Assembly (NCBI RefSeq): GCF_014650115.1
Contig: NZ_BMUI01000003.1
Location: 124,001 to 188,000 of the forward strand
DNA from: Streptomyces olivaceoviridis
Lineage (GTDB): Bacteria; Actinomycetota; Actinomycetes; Streptomycetales; Streptomycetaceae
Direction: 5' to 3'
DNA: 64,000 nt
A model generated the notes under the pieces. It was not told where the DNA came from. It did no database searches and saw only the letters and a list, made by a program, of their open reading frames with translations. Shown here piece by piece: positions 34,755 through 43,406 of the stretch; the stretch's first letter is position 1, and each line of letters starts with the position of its first letter. A program made the translations under genes and the position numbers.

Positions 34755-36560
34755 TCAGGCGTCCTCCGCCAGTTCCAGCCAGCGCAGCTCCAGTTCCTCG
34801 CGCTCCCCGGCCAGGTCCCGCAACTGGGCGTCGAGTTCGGCGACCTTCGCGAAGTCGGTGGCGTTGTCGGCGATCTGGGCGTGCAGCTTGGACTCCTTCT
34901 CGGAGATCCGGTCCAACTGGCGCTCGATCTTCTGGAGTTCCTTCTTCGCCGCGCGCTGGTCCGCCGCGCTCTTCTCCTGCGTGACCGGCTTGGGCGCCGC
35001 GGCGGCCTGCGTGGCGACCGCCTCCTCCATCCGCTGCCGCCGCTCCAGGTACTCGTCGATGCCGCGCGGCAGCATCCGCAGCGCGCCGTCACCGAGCAGG
35101 GCGAACACCCGGTCCGTCGTCCGCTCCACGAAGAACCGGTCGTGGGAGATGACGATCATCGAGCCGGGCCAGCCGTCGAGGAGGTCCTCCAACTGGGTGA
35201 GCGTCTCGATGTCGAGGTCGTTGGTGGGCTCGTCCAGGAAGAGGACGTTGGGCTCGTCCATGAGGAGCCGCAGGAGCTGGAGCCGCCGCCGCTCACCACC
35301 GGAGAGGTCCCCGACCGGCGTCCACTGCTTCTCCTTGGTGAAGCCGAACGTCTCGCAGAGCTGCCCGGCCGTCATCTCGCGCCCCTTGCCGAGGTCGACG
35401 CGCTCCCGGACCCGCTGCACGGCCTCCAGCACCCGCCAGGTCGGGTCGAGTTCGGCGACCTCCTGGGAGAGGTAGGCGAGCTTGACGGTCTTCCCGACGG
35501 CGATACGGCCACCCGCGGGCTGCTCCTCGCCCTCGGTCCGCGCGGCCTCGGCCATGGCCCGCAGCAGCGAGGTCTTCCCGGCGCCGTTGACCCCGACGAG
35601 GCCGATCCGGTCGCCCGGACCGAGCTGCCAGGTGACGTGCTTGAGCAGCACCTTCGGCCCGGCCTGCACGGTGACGTCCTCCAGGTCGAAGACGGTCCTG
35701 CCGAGCCGCGAGGAGGCGAACTTCATCAGCTCGCTGCTGTCCCGGGGCGGGGGAACGTCCGCGATCAGCTCGTTGGCGGCCTCCACGCGGAAGCGCGGCT
35801 TGGAGGTACGGGCGGGGGCGCCCCGCCGCAGCCACGCCAGCTCCTTGCGGATCAGGTTCTGCCGCTTGGCCTCCTCGGTCGCGGCGATCCGCTCGCGCTC
35901 GGCACGGGCGAAGACGTAATCGGAGTAGCCGCCCTCGTACTCGTACACGTCACCGCGCTGCACGTCCCACATGCGCGTGCACACCTGGTCCAGGAACCAC
36001 CGGTCGTGCGTCACGCACACCAGCGCCGAGCGCCGGTTCTGGAGGTGCCGGGCGAGCCAGGCGATGCCCTCGACGTCGAGGTGATTGGTGGGCTCGTCCA
36101 GGACGAGCAGGTCCTGCTCCTCGATGAGCAGCTTGGCCAGCGCGATCCGGCGCCGCTCGCCACCGGACAGCGGGCCGATGACGGTGTCCAGCCCCTTCGG
36201 GAAGCCCGGCAGGTCCAGCCCGCCGAACAGCCCGGTCAGTACGTCCCTGACCTTCGCGTTGCCGGCCCACTCGTGGTCGGCCATGTCACCGATGACCTCG
36301 TGACGCACGGTGGCCACGGGGTCGAGGGAGTCGTGCTGGGTGAGCACGCCGGTCCGCAGTCCGCCGGAGTGCGTGACGCGTCCGGTGTCGGCCTCCTCCA
36401 GCTTGGCGAGCATCCGGATGAGGGTGGTCTTGCCGTCGCCGTTGCGTCCGACGACTCCGATCCGGTCCCCTTCCTGCACACCGAGCGAGACACCGTCCAG
36501 CAGGGCACGGGTGCCGTACACCTTGCTGACGTTCTCGACATTGACCAGGTTGACGGCCAT
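34755..36560 (-). CDS. ABC-F ATPase, Uup-like
   Basis: 601 aa, ATG at 36560. Two soluble ABC domains with no TM helices. Walker A motifs GRNGDGKTTL and GVNGAGKTSL, signature LSGGERRR twice, and Walker B plus catalytic Glu in VLDEPTNHLD and FLDEPTNDLD. The short inter-domain linker contains RKELAWLRRGAPARTSKPR. From about 505 a charged C-terminal coiled coil (ELQKIERQLDRISEKESKL) is the hallmark of the Uup branch, which acts on DNA or ribosome structure rather than as a classical antibiotic-resistance factor. Single-gene transcript. Confidence 0.93.
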   Translation of the reverse strand: MAVNLVNVENVSKVYGTRALLDGVSLGVQEGDRIGVVGRNGDGKTTLIRMLAKLEEADTGRVTHSGGLRTGVLTQHDSLDPVATVRHEVIGDMADHEWAGNAKVRDVLTGLFGGLDLPGFPKGLDTVIGPLSGGERRRIALAKLLIEEQDLLVLDEPTNHLDVEGIAWLARHLQNRRSALVCVTHDRWFLDQVCTRMWDVQRGDVYEYEGGYSDYVFARAERERIAATEEAKRQNLIRKELAWLRRGAPARTSKPRFRVEAANELIADVPPPRDSSELMKFASSRLGRTVFDLEDVTVQAGPKVLLKHVTWQLGPGDRIGLVGVNGAGKTSLLRAMAEAARTEGEEQPAGGRIAVGKTVKLAYLSQEVAELDPTWRVLEAVQRVRERVDLGKGREMTAGQLCETFGFTKEKQWTPVGDLSGGERRRLQLLRLLMDEPNVLFLDEPTNDLDIETLTQLEDLLDGWPGSMIVISHDRFFVERTTDRVFALLGDGALRMLPRGIDEYLERRQRMEEAVATQAAAAPKPVTQEKSAADQRAAKKELQKIERQLDRISEKESKLHAQIADNATDFAKVAELDAQLRDLAGEREELELRWLELAEDA

Positions 36561-36743
36561 TTCACTCCTGTGCGCGGGGCTGTTTCGACGTGCGGCTCCG
36601 CCGCGTGGGTCAGCCTTCTAGCGTAGGGCCTGCGGGGGTGGGGGCGGGGCGCGAGGGGGGTGTCACTCTTTGTTATGACGTGATCGGGAAAGGGTCGCTA
36701 CGGTGGGAAGGCAGGCCGCAGGATCCCGTCCATGGGAGGAACC

Positions 36744-37337
36744 ATGACCGCCGAGCCCGCAGAGCACCGCCGTCAGTGGCCGGTGCCACCCCTGGACGGC
36801 TACACCGTGGACGACCTGTTCACGCTGCCGGATCTCCCGCCGCACACCGAGCTGATCGACGGGAGCCTGGTTTTCGTGAGCCCGCAGCGCCACTTCCACT
36901 TCGCCGCGATCCACCTGCTGGCGAACGGGCTGCGCAGCACCGTGCCGTCCGACTTGAAGGTCGTGTGCGAGATGACGGTGGTATTGGACCGGCGTAACGG
37001 TCCGGAGCCGGACATCTGCGTGGTCCGCGCCGAGGCCGTCACCGGTCCGCGCCAGACCCGATTCGAAGCGGCCGACATCCTGCTCGCCGTTGAGGTGATC
37101 TCACCGGACTCCGAGGCTCGCGACCGCGACACCAAGCCGCACAAGTACGCCGCAGCCGGCATTCCCCATTTCTGGCTGGTCGACATGGCGGGCCAGGATG
37201 ACCACCCTGTCGTCCAGGTGTACGAACGCGGCGAGGCCACCGGTACCTACGCGTTGACAGGCATCTACCACGACCACGTCAAGGTGAGCGTCCCCTACGA
37301 CATCCTCATCGACCTGACCACCTTCAACGAGTACTGA
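36744..37337 (+). CDS. Uma2-family PD-(D/E)XK nuclease-fold protein
   Basis: 197 aa; ATG at 36744 with GGAGGAACC immediately upstream, preferred over an ATG at 36732 that overlaps this ribosome-binding site. Uma2 (DUF820) features: TVDDLFTLPDLPPHTELIDGSL (landmark near residues 22-43), PEPDICVVRAEA with the first acidic residue, then LAVEVISPDSEARDRDTKPHKYAAAGIPHFWLVD with the E-V and K-Y positions. Streptomyces genomes carry many Uma2 paralogues of unknown role. Convergent with ispE (6-nt gap). Confidence 0.9.
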   Translation: MTAEPAEHRRQWPVPPLDGYTVDDLFTLPDLPPHTELIDGSLVFVSPQRHFHFAAIHLLANGLRSTVPSDLKVVCEMTVVLDRRNGPEPDICVVRAEAVTGPRQTRFEAADILLAVEVISPDSEARDRDTKPHKYAAAGIPHFWLVDMAGQDDHPVVQVYERGEATGTYALTGIYHDHVKVSVPYDILIDLTTFNEY

Positions 37338-37343
37338 ACCTGC

Positions 37344-38237
37344 TCAGAGCACCGTCGCCCCCGCCACCGGCCCCGCCGCCACCCGCACCGCCCTGCACGT
37401 CCCCGACGCCCGCAGGGCCCCGGCCACCTTCTCCGCCGACTCCGCGTCCCGCGTGAGGAAGGCCGTCGTGGGCCCGGATCCCGAGACCAGCGCGGCGAGC
37501 GCACCGGCCCCGCGCCCCGCCGCCAGCGTGTCGGCCAGCTCGGGGAAGAGGGACAGCGCGGCCGGCTGGAGATCGTTGGAGACGGAAGCGGCCAGCGCCT
37601 CGGCGTCGCCCTTCGCCAGCGCCGCCACCAGCTCCGCCGACGCCACCGGCTCCGGGATCTCCCGCCCCTCGGCCAGCCGGTCGAACTCGCGGAACACCGC
37701 CGGGGTCGACAGGCCCCGCCCGGCCATCGCGAACACCCAGTGGAAGGTGCCGCCGGCCTCCAGGACGGTCAGCCGCTCACCCCGCCCGACCCCGAGCGCC
37801 GCCCCGCCGACCAGGCTGAACGGCACGTCGCTGCCCAGCTCGGCGCAGATCGCGAGCAGTTCGGCGCGCGAGGCACCCGTGTCCCACAGCCGGTCGCAGG
37901 CGAGCAGCGCGCCCGCGCCGTCCGCGCTGCCGCCCGCCATGCCACCGGCGACCGGGATGTCCTTGGCGATGTGGACGTGGACGTTCGGTTCGATCCCCCG
38001 GCGCGCGGCGAGCGCGATCGCGGCGCGCGCGGCGAGGTTGGTGCGGTCCAGCGGGACCTGGGCGGCGTCCGGGCCCTCGCAGGTGATCCGGAGTTCGTCC
38101 GCGGGGGTCACCGTGACCTCGTCGTACAGTCCGACGGCGAGGAAGACGTTGGCCAGGTCGTGGAAGCCGTCGGGGCGGGCGGCGCCGACCGCGAGCTGGA
38201 CGTTGACCTTGGCCGGGACCCGTACCGTGACGCTCAC
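37344..38237 (-). CDS. ispE: 4-diphosphocytidyl-2-C-methyl-D-erythritol kinase
   Basis: 297 aa; GTG at 38237 overlaps the rsmA stop (GTGA). It phosphorylates CDP-ME in the MEP pathway to isoprenoids. GHMP-kinase motifs are [14 protein letters not shown] near the N-terminus, ATP-binding [17 protein letters not shown] (about residues 95-111) and the C-terminal [12 protein letters not shown]. The rsmA-ispE pair is conserved in actinobacteria. Length is normal. Confidence 0.96.
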   Translation of the reverse strand: MSVTVRVPAKVNVQLAVGAARPDGFHDLANVFLAVGLYDEVTVTPADELRITCEGPDAAQVPLDRTNLAARAAIALAARRGIEPNVHVHIAKDIPVAGGMAGGSADGAGALLACDRLWDTGASRAELLAICAELGSDVPFSLVGGAALGVGRGERLTVLEAGGTFHWVFAMAGRGLSTPAVFREFDRLAEGREIPEPVASAELVAALAKGDAEALAASVSNDLQPAALSLFPELADTLAAGRGAGALAALVSGSGPTTAFLTRDAESAEKVAGALRASGTCRAVRVAAGPVAGATVL

Positions 38238-39103
38238 GCGCCCGCCTCCTTGTGCTCGGCGATCCGCGCGAACTCCTCCACGGTCAGCGACTCGCCGCGC
38301 GCCTGCGGCGAGACCCCGGCCGCGACGAGGGCCGCCTCGGCCGCCGCCGCGGACCCGGCCCAGCCGGCGAGCGCGGCCCGCAGGGTCTTGCGGCGCTGGG
38401 CGAAGGCCGCGTCGACGACGGCGAAGACCTCGGCCTTGGAGGCGGTGGTCTTGATCGGCTCGGTCCGCCGGACGAGCGAGACGAGACCGCTGTCGACGTT
38501 CGGCGCGGGCCAGAAGACGTTGCGCCCGATGGCCCCCGCCCGCTTCACGTCGGCGTACCAGTTGGCCTTCACGGACGGCACGCCGTACACCTTGTTGCCG
38601 GGTGCGGCGGCGAGCCGGTCGGCGACCTCGGACTGCACCATCACCAGCGTCCGCTCGATGCTCGGGAAGGTGTCGAGCATGTGCAGCAGCACGGGGACGG
38701 CGACGTTGTACGGCAGGTTCGCCACCAGGGCCGTGGGCGCGGGTCCGGGCAGCTCGGTGACGTGCATGGCGTCGGAGTGGACCAGCGCGAAGCGGTCGGC
38801 GCGGTCCGGCATGCGCGCGGCGATGGTGGCGGGGAGGGCGGCGGCGAGGACGTCGTCGATCTCCACGGCGGTGACGCGGTCGGCGGTCTCCAGCAGCGCG
38901 AGGGTGAGCGAGCCCAGCCCCGGGCCGACCTCGACGACCACGTCGTCGGGGCGGACCTCGGCGGTACGGACGATACGGCGGACCGTGTTGGCGTCGATCA
39001 CGAAGTTCTGGCCGCGCTGCTTGGTGGGACGGACACCGAGCGCCGCCGCGAGCTCGCGGATGTCGGCGGGACCGAGGAGGGAATCGGGGGTGGGGCTACT
39101 CAC
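38234..39103 (-). CDS. rsmA: 16S rRNA A1518/A1519 dimethyltransferase
   Basis: 289 aa; GTG at 39103 gives the family N-terminus [18 protein letters not shown]. There is no Shine-Dalgarno, but TACCCT lies 7 nt upstream, so a leaderless transcript is likely. SAM motif I is [15 protein letters not shown], with acidic VTAVEIDD, and the adenine-binding [12 protein letters not shown] is intact. The KsgA C-terminal domain ends with [13 protein letters not shown]. It is the first gene of rsmA-ispE, coupled by a 4-nt overlap. Also called ksgA; loss gives kasugamycin resistance in other bacteria. Confidence 0.95.
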   Translation of the reverse strand: MSSPTPDSLLGPADIRELAAALGVRPTKQRGQNFVIDANTVRRIVRTAEVRPDDVVVEVGPGLGSLTLALLETADRVTAVEIDDVLAAALPATIAARMPDRADRFALVHSDAMHVTELPGPAPTALVANLPYNVAVPVLLHMLDTFPSIERTLVMVQSEVADRLAAAPGNKVYGVPSVKANWYADVKRAGAIGRNVFWPAPNVDSGLVSLVRRTEPIKTTASKAEVFAVVDAAFAQRRKTLRAALAGWAGSAAAAEAALVAAGVSPQARGESLTVEEFARIAEHKEAGA

Positions 39104-39256
39104 GGGACAAGGGTACGGGGCCGTACCGGGCCGGGTTGCCAGGTGCTCCGCACGGACCCCGGGAACAGCGCGAGCGGCCACGACGGGCCCGCGGCCGGGC
39201 GACGGCCTGTGCCGCACGGCGCACCCGCACGACGCGTCCGCTCAGCCCCGCCGGCC

Positions 39257-40612
39257 CTACCCCCGCAGCCTCACCCCGCAGTGCGGCCACGGGCTCGCCC
39301 CCCGCCGGATGTACAGCTTCTTCGCCCGGTACGTCTGTTCTTCCGCCGAGGCGTCCTGGGGGCGGCCCCTGCCGCCGAGGCTCTGCCAGGTGCGGGTGTC
39401 GAACTGGTACAGCCCGCCGTACGTCCCGGAGGGGTCGACCGCGTCGGACCGGCCGCCGGACTCGCAGACGGCGAGCGCGCGCCAGTTCAGGCCGTCGGCG
39501 TCCCGCACGGAGGGCGGCCGGGGCTTGGTGCCCACCTTGATCACCTGTGCGCGCGGCTCGCGCACCACCTCCGACCTCTCCGGGCGCGGCTTCTGCCGTA
39601 CCCCGTTGACGGTGCGCACGTAGTAGGTGGTCCGGCGCAGTCCCGGCTGCCCGGGGCGGGCGACGACCTCGGTGCCCTGGAAGACCGTGGGGTCCGCGGT
39701 CCGCTCCACCGCGAACGGGATCTGCTCCTCGTGGATCTCCCGGGTGCTGCTGACCCGCAGCACGGTCACCGTCTGCCCGTCGCGCGGGAAGCTGTCCGGC
39801 GGGACGGAGGTGGTGTCCTGGCCGCGCAGGGTGATCCCGGCCTCCTCGACCGCTTCCCGGACGGTGGCCGCGTTGGTGCGGACGGTGCGGGTCCGGCCGT
39901 CCGCCAGGACGGTGACCGCGCGTTCGGTGCGCACGTCGAGCGCGAGCCCGGCACGGCCGATGCGCTGGGAGCGCGAGGTGGACAGATACGCGCCCTCGGC
40001 GCGCACCCCCAGCTCGTCCAGCGCGCCCTCCACCGTGCGCGCCGTCGTCCACACCTCGCGCCGCCGGCCGTCCAGGGTGAGCCGTACCGGGCGCCCGTAG
40101 CGCACCGCGACCGCGTCGCCGCTGGCGAGCGCCGTGCCGGGAGCGGGCGCGATCATGTCGTGCGCCCCGACGCGTACGCCCTCCTCGGCGAGCAGCTCGC
40201 TCACGTCGTCGGCGAACGTGTGCAGGCTGCGCTGCCTGCCGTCGACGCTCAGCTCGACCGCCTTGTCGTTGGCGACGAAGGCGGTGGTGCCGCCGGCCAG
40301 GAAGGCCACGACCAGTGCCTGGGGCAGCAGGCGGCGCACGGTGGAGTCCGGGCGTTCGCCGCAGCGCGCCTTGCGCCGGCGCGGGGCCTGCCCGCCGGTC
40401 TCCTCGTACGGCTCGTACGGCTCGGACACCTCGGCCTCGGGGGCCGGCGTCTGCCGGGGCAGCGGCGGCGCCGGGTCGGTGACGAAGTACGCCTCGGCCT
40501 CGTAGGCGGGCCGGTAGGTGTCCTCGGGGATGCCGTACGGCAGCGTCTCCGCGGTGGGGACGGAGGCGTCAGGGCCGTAGGGGTCGTACGTCTCGTACGG
40601 CGACGTGCTCAC
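39257..40612 (-). CDS. rpfB: Resuscitation-promoting factor RpfB
   Basis: 451 aa, GTG at 40612. Cell-wall lytic enzyme for spore germination and exit from dormancy. A cytoplasmic Glu/Tyr-rich N-terminus (1-95) is followed by a TM anchor (LLPQALVVAFLAGGTTAFV, about residue 100-120), three DUF348 repeats (about 125-290, each with V-x-V-x-D-G-R/R-R-x-V-x-T), a G5 domain (about 292-370, REIHEEQIPFAVE) and the C-terminal RPF lysozyme-like domain (LNWRALAVCESGG with the catalytic Glu, TYGGLYQFDTRTWQSLGG). Two domain cysteines are conserved. Full-length family architecture. Confidence 0.95.
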   Translation of the reverse strand: MSTSPYETYDPYGPDASVPTAETLPYGIPEDTYRPAYEAEAYFVTDPAPPLPRQTPAPEAEVSEPYEPYEETGGQAPRRRKARCGERPDSTVRRLLPQALVVAFLAGGTTAFVANDKAVELSVDGRQRSLHTFADDVSELLAEEGVRVGAHDMIAPAPGTALASGDAVAVRYGRPVRLTLDGRRREVWTTARTVEGALDELGVRAEGAYLSTSRSQRIGRAGLALDVRTERAVTVLADGRTRTVRTNAATVREAVEEAGITLRGQDTTSVPPDSFPRDGQTVTVLRVSSTREIHEEQIPFAVERTADPTVFQGTEVVARPGQPGLRRTTYYVRTVNGVRQKPRPERSEVVREPRAQVIKVGTKPRPPSVRDADGLNWRALAVCESGGRSDAVDPSGTYGGLYQFDTRTWQSLGGRGRPQDASAEEQTYRAKKLYIRRGASPWPHCGVRLRG

Positions 40613-40719
40613 GCCGACACGCTCCAGGGGCCAGAGGGGTCCGGATCGGGCCCCCAGAACCTAGCGGAGCGTCGGTCACTCTCCAAAGCGACTCGACTAC
40701 GGAGCGTCGCGACTCGAAC

Positions 40720-40824
40720 GGGCGGTCAGTACCCCGGACGGGCGGCCACCAGTGCCCCGGGCGGACGGCCGGTCCCTCGGGCGGACCGTCAGTAGCCGAA
40801 GGGTGGACGGTCAGTAGCCGAAGG
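40720..40824. repeat. Degenerate tandem repeat at the tatD 3' end
   Basis: About five units of 20-23 bp of the form GGGCGG(a/t)C-GTCAGTA-CCCCGG or GCCGAAGG. The best pair shares GTCAGTAGCCGAAGG at 40788-40802 and 40810-40824 (22-bp period); the second copy contains the tatD stop codon and last residues. It looks like an old duplication of the gene end into the rpfB promoter region. Confidence 0.7.
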
Positions 40825-41710
40825 CACGGGCCGTGTTCGCGGCGAGGGCCGTCGCCAGCGCGTCCTCGTCGACCCCGCGCACGGCGGCCATCGCGCGGAC
40901 CGTGACCGGAATGAGATACGGGGCGTTGGGCCGTCCGCGGTACGGCGCCGGGGTGAGGAAGGGCGCGTCGGTCTCCACGAGGACCAGGTCCGGCGGGGCG
41001 ACGGCGAGGGCGTCCCGCAGGTTCTGGGCGTTCTTGAAGGTGACGTTGCCGGCGAAGGACATGAAGTAGCCCTCGCGGGCGCAGATCCGGGCCATCTCGG
41101 CGTCGCCGGAGTAGCAGTGGAAGACGGTGCGCTCGGGGGCGCCCTCCTCCTTCAGGATCCTGAGGACGTCGGCGTGGGCGTCGCGGTCGTGGATGACGAG
41201 CGCCTTGCCGTGCCGCTTGGCGATCTCGATGTGGGCGCGGAAGGACCGCTCCTGGGCGGCCTTGCCCTCGGGGCCGGTGCGGAAGTGGTCCAGGCCCGTC
41301 TCGCCGACGCCCTTCACCTGCGGCAGCCCGGCCAGCCGGTCGATCTCGGCGAGGGCCTCGTCCAGCGCCGCGTCGCCGCCGGGCTCCCGGGCGCCCTGCC
41401 TCGACCACCCGTCCGGGTCGCCGTGGACGATGCGCGGGGCCTCGTTGGGGTGGAGGGCGACGGTGGCGTGGACGTTCTCGTGGGCCGCCGCGGTCTCGGC
41501 GGCCCACTGCGAGCCCTTGAGGTCGCAGCCGACCTGGACGACCGTCGTGACGCCCACCGAGGCGGCCTTCGCCAGTCCCTCCTCGACCGTGCCGGACTGC
41601 ATGTCGAGGTGGGTGTGGGAGTCGGCGACGGGCACCGCCAAGGGCTGGGGCAGCGGCGGTGCCGCGTTCTTGTCGGCGTCCTTGGGGCTCTGACCGGCGT
41701 TCGAAGGCAT
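40811..41710 (-). CDS. tatD: TatD-family metal-dependent deoxyribonuclease
   Basis: 299 aa, ATG at 41710. Amidohydrolase-fold TIM barrel with metal ligands HTHLD near the N-terminus, the GVGETGLDHF glutamate strand, VIHDRDAHAD, VFHCYSG and LVETDAPFLTPAPYRG. TatD/YcfH proteins are 3'-5' exonucleases linked to DNA repair and D-aminoacyl processing in other bacteria. The N-terminus has 25 extra polar residues. Conserved next to rpfB and rsmA in actinobacteria. Its last codons are duplicated downstream. Confidence 0.93.
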   Translation of the reverse strand: MPSNAGQSPKDADKNAAPPLPQPLAVPVADSHTHLDMQSGTVEEGLAKAASVGVTTVVQVGCDLKGSQWAAETAAAHENVHATVALHPNEAPRIVHGDPDGWSRQGAREPGGDAALDEALAEIDRLAGLPQVKGVGETGLDHFRTGPEGKAAQERSFRAHIEIAKRHGKALVIHDRDAHADVLRILKEEGAPERTVFHCYSGDAEMARICAREGYFMSFAGNVTFKNAQNLRDALAVAPPDLVLVETDAPFLTPAPYRGRPNAPYLIPVTVRAMAAVRGVDEDALATALAANTARAFGY

Positions 41711-41757
41711 GTTCCGATCCTACGGAAGGGGCATGCCTTCGACGGCCGGCGATCCAC

Positions 41758-42171
41758 TCAGCCGTCCTTGCGCTGGAACGGGTGCAGGAGATCGGACAGG
41801 TGCCAGTGGTGCGGTGTCCTGGCCGGTACGGCCCGCGCGGGCACCTGCGGCGTCTCGACCGGGCCCGCCTGCGGCACCCGGTGGTGCTGCCGCTCGGCCG
41901 GGCCGCACACCGCGGAGACCTGGCCCGCGCGCATGATCCGCACGACATGGCCGTCGCAGTTCTGGCAGGACGGCCGGCTCAGCGGCGACGGCACGACCTG
42001 GCCGTCGGCCACGTACAGCACGAACTCCTCCCCCTGCGCGTTCGTGTGGTGCTCTATCTCGTACGACTGCTCCCAGCCGTGCCCGCAGCGCATGCAGGCG
42101 AACGAGTACGACTCGTGAACGACGGCTGCGGCTGTGGCACGGAGGCCGGTCCGCCCTGCTATGTCACTCAT
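41758..42171 (-). CDS. Zinc-ribbon protein, unknown function
   Basis: 137 aa; ATG at 42171 chosen for AGGGAG 7 nt upstream; the longer in-frame version runs through two hairpin repeats and is unlikely. A treble-clef/zinc-ribbon pattern CMRC...CQNC (SFACMRCGHGWEQSYEIEHH, then RPSCQNCDGHVVRIM) suggests binding of one zinc. The C-terminus is Pro/His-rich. Common in Streptomyces between tatD and rsmI; no function known to me. Confidence 0.85.
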   Translation of the reverse strand: MSDIAGRTGLRATAAAVVHESYSFACMRCGHGWEQSYEIEHHTNAQGEEFVLYVADGQVVPSPLSRPSCQNCDGHVVRIMRAGQVSAVCGPAERQHHRVPQAGPVETPQVPARAVPARTPHHWHLSDLLHPFQRKDG

Positions 42172-42185
42172 GCCAGCTCCCTGTC

Positions 42186-42217
42186 GGACGGGTGCGTCCC
42201 TCTGGACGGGTGCGTCC
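42186..42217 (-). promoter_or_regulatory. Twin hairpins just before the zinc-ribbon start
   Basis: Two identical 14-mers, GGACGGGTGCGTCC (42186-42199 and 42204-42217), 18 bp apart, each able to fold as a GGACG/CGTCC hairpin. They end about 15 nt upstream of the ATG, next to the Shine-Dalgarno, so they could hinder or modulate translation, or act as tandem operators. Confidence 0.5.
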
Positions 42218-42362
42218 CTTCGACCAGTGGACGCCTCCGCCGGCGCGAGCGCAGCCGGCCTGTCGAGTGTTGGAGGCGATTTGGACATCGCTTGCCAAAA
42301 GGCCGCGAATGAGACGGCTGTGCTTTGCCATCGACGCCAGCCTTTTGCTCCCCCATGGGGCG

Positions 42363-42379
42363 CGCGGAGGCGCTCCGCG
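42363..42379. terminator. Hairpin after rsmI
   Basis: A perfect 7-bp stem CGCGGAG/CTCCGCG with a GCG loop, set in a G-rich tract, 31-47 nt downstream of the rsmI stop. It is a plausible terminator, and the surrounding phrase looks like a dispersed Streptomyces element. Confidence 0.5.
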
Positions 42380-42409
42380 GGGGCGCGGGGGCCTACGCGC
42401 GGACCCGCC

Positions 42410-43258
42410 TCACCCGGCGGCGCGCTTGGCCGCCACCACCGCGTCGAACACGACCCTCTTCGGCAGTCCGGCCTGCGCCGCCACCGCCGCGATGGCCTCC
42501 TTGCGGCGCTCGCCGGCCTCCTCCCGGACCCGTACCCGGCGCACCAGTTCCTCGGCGTCGAGTTCCTCGGGCCCGGTCTCGGGCGCGCCCTCGACCACCA
42601 CGGTGATCTCGCCGCGCACGCCCTCCGCGGCCCACCGCGCCAGCTCGGCCAGCGGACCGCGCCGTACCTCCTCGTACGTCTTGGTCAGCTCCCGGCAGAC
42701 GGCGGCCCGCCGGTCGGCGCCGAAGACCTCGGCCATGGCGGCGAGGGTGTCGTCGAGCCGGTGCGGGGCCTCGAAGTAGACGAGGGTGCGCCGCTCGCCG
42801 GCGACCTCGCGCAGCCGGGACAGCCGTTCGCCGGCCTTGCGGGGCAGGAAGCCCTCGAAGCAGAAGCGGTCGACGGGGAGCCCGGACAGGGCGAGCGCGG
42901 TGAGCACGGCGGACGGCCCCGGCACGGCGGTGACCCGGATGTCCTGCTCGACGGCGGCGGCGACCAGCCGGTAGCCGGGGTCGGAGACGGAGGGCATGCC
43001 GGCGTCGGTCACCAGCAGCACGCGCGCGCCGCCGAGCAGCTCCTGGACCAGTTCCGGGGTGCGGGCGGACTCGTTGCCCTCGAAGTACGACACCACGCGG
43101 CCCTTGGGCGTGACGCCCAGCGCCTGGGTGAGCCGGCGCAGCCGCCGGGTGTCCTCGGCGGCGACCACGTCGGCGCCGGCCAGCTCCTCGGCGAGCCGGG
43201 GCGGCGCGTCCGCGATGTCGCCGATGGGGGTACCTGCCAGGACAAGGGTTCCAGTCAC
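42410..43258 (-). CDS. rsmI: 16S rRNA C1402 2'-O-methyltransferase
   Basis: 282 aa; GTG at 43258 with GGGAGG upstream. Tetrapyrrole-methylase fold: LAGTPIGDIADAPPRLAEEL at the N-terminus, ADVVAAEDTRRLRRL, VVSYFEGNE (usually F-E-H-N), the SAM loop LLVTDAGMPSVSDPG, and AVPGPSAVLTALALSGLP. The C-terminal HTH-like tail is present. Divergent from pmt across 148 nt, as in other actinobacteria. Confidence 0.95.
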   Translation of the reverse strand: MTGTLVLAGTPIGDIADAPPRLAEELAGADVVAAEDTRRLRRLTQALGVTPKGRVVSYFEGNESARTPELVQELLGGARVLLVTDAGMPSVSDPGYRLVAAAVEQDIRVTAVPGPSAVLTALALSGLPVDRFCFEGFLPRKAGERLSRLREVAGERRTLVYFEAPHRLDDTLAAMAEVFGADRRAAVCRELTKTYEEVRRGPLAELARWAAEGVRGEITVVVEGAPETGPEELDAEELVRRVRVREEAGERRKEAIAAVAAQAGLPKRVVFDAVVAAKRAAG

Positions 43259-43406
43259 ACCCCCATCCTCCCAGGAGATCCCGGGCCGCTTCCCCGGGAT
43301 CCGGGGCCGTCGCCGGGGCGGCCGTGCGCGCGACGGACCCGACCGTGTCCCGACCGGTACCGCGCATGCACGGGACTCGCACAGGACGTTTCCCTACGAT
43401 GGCGCG

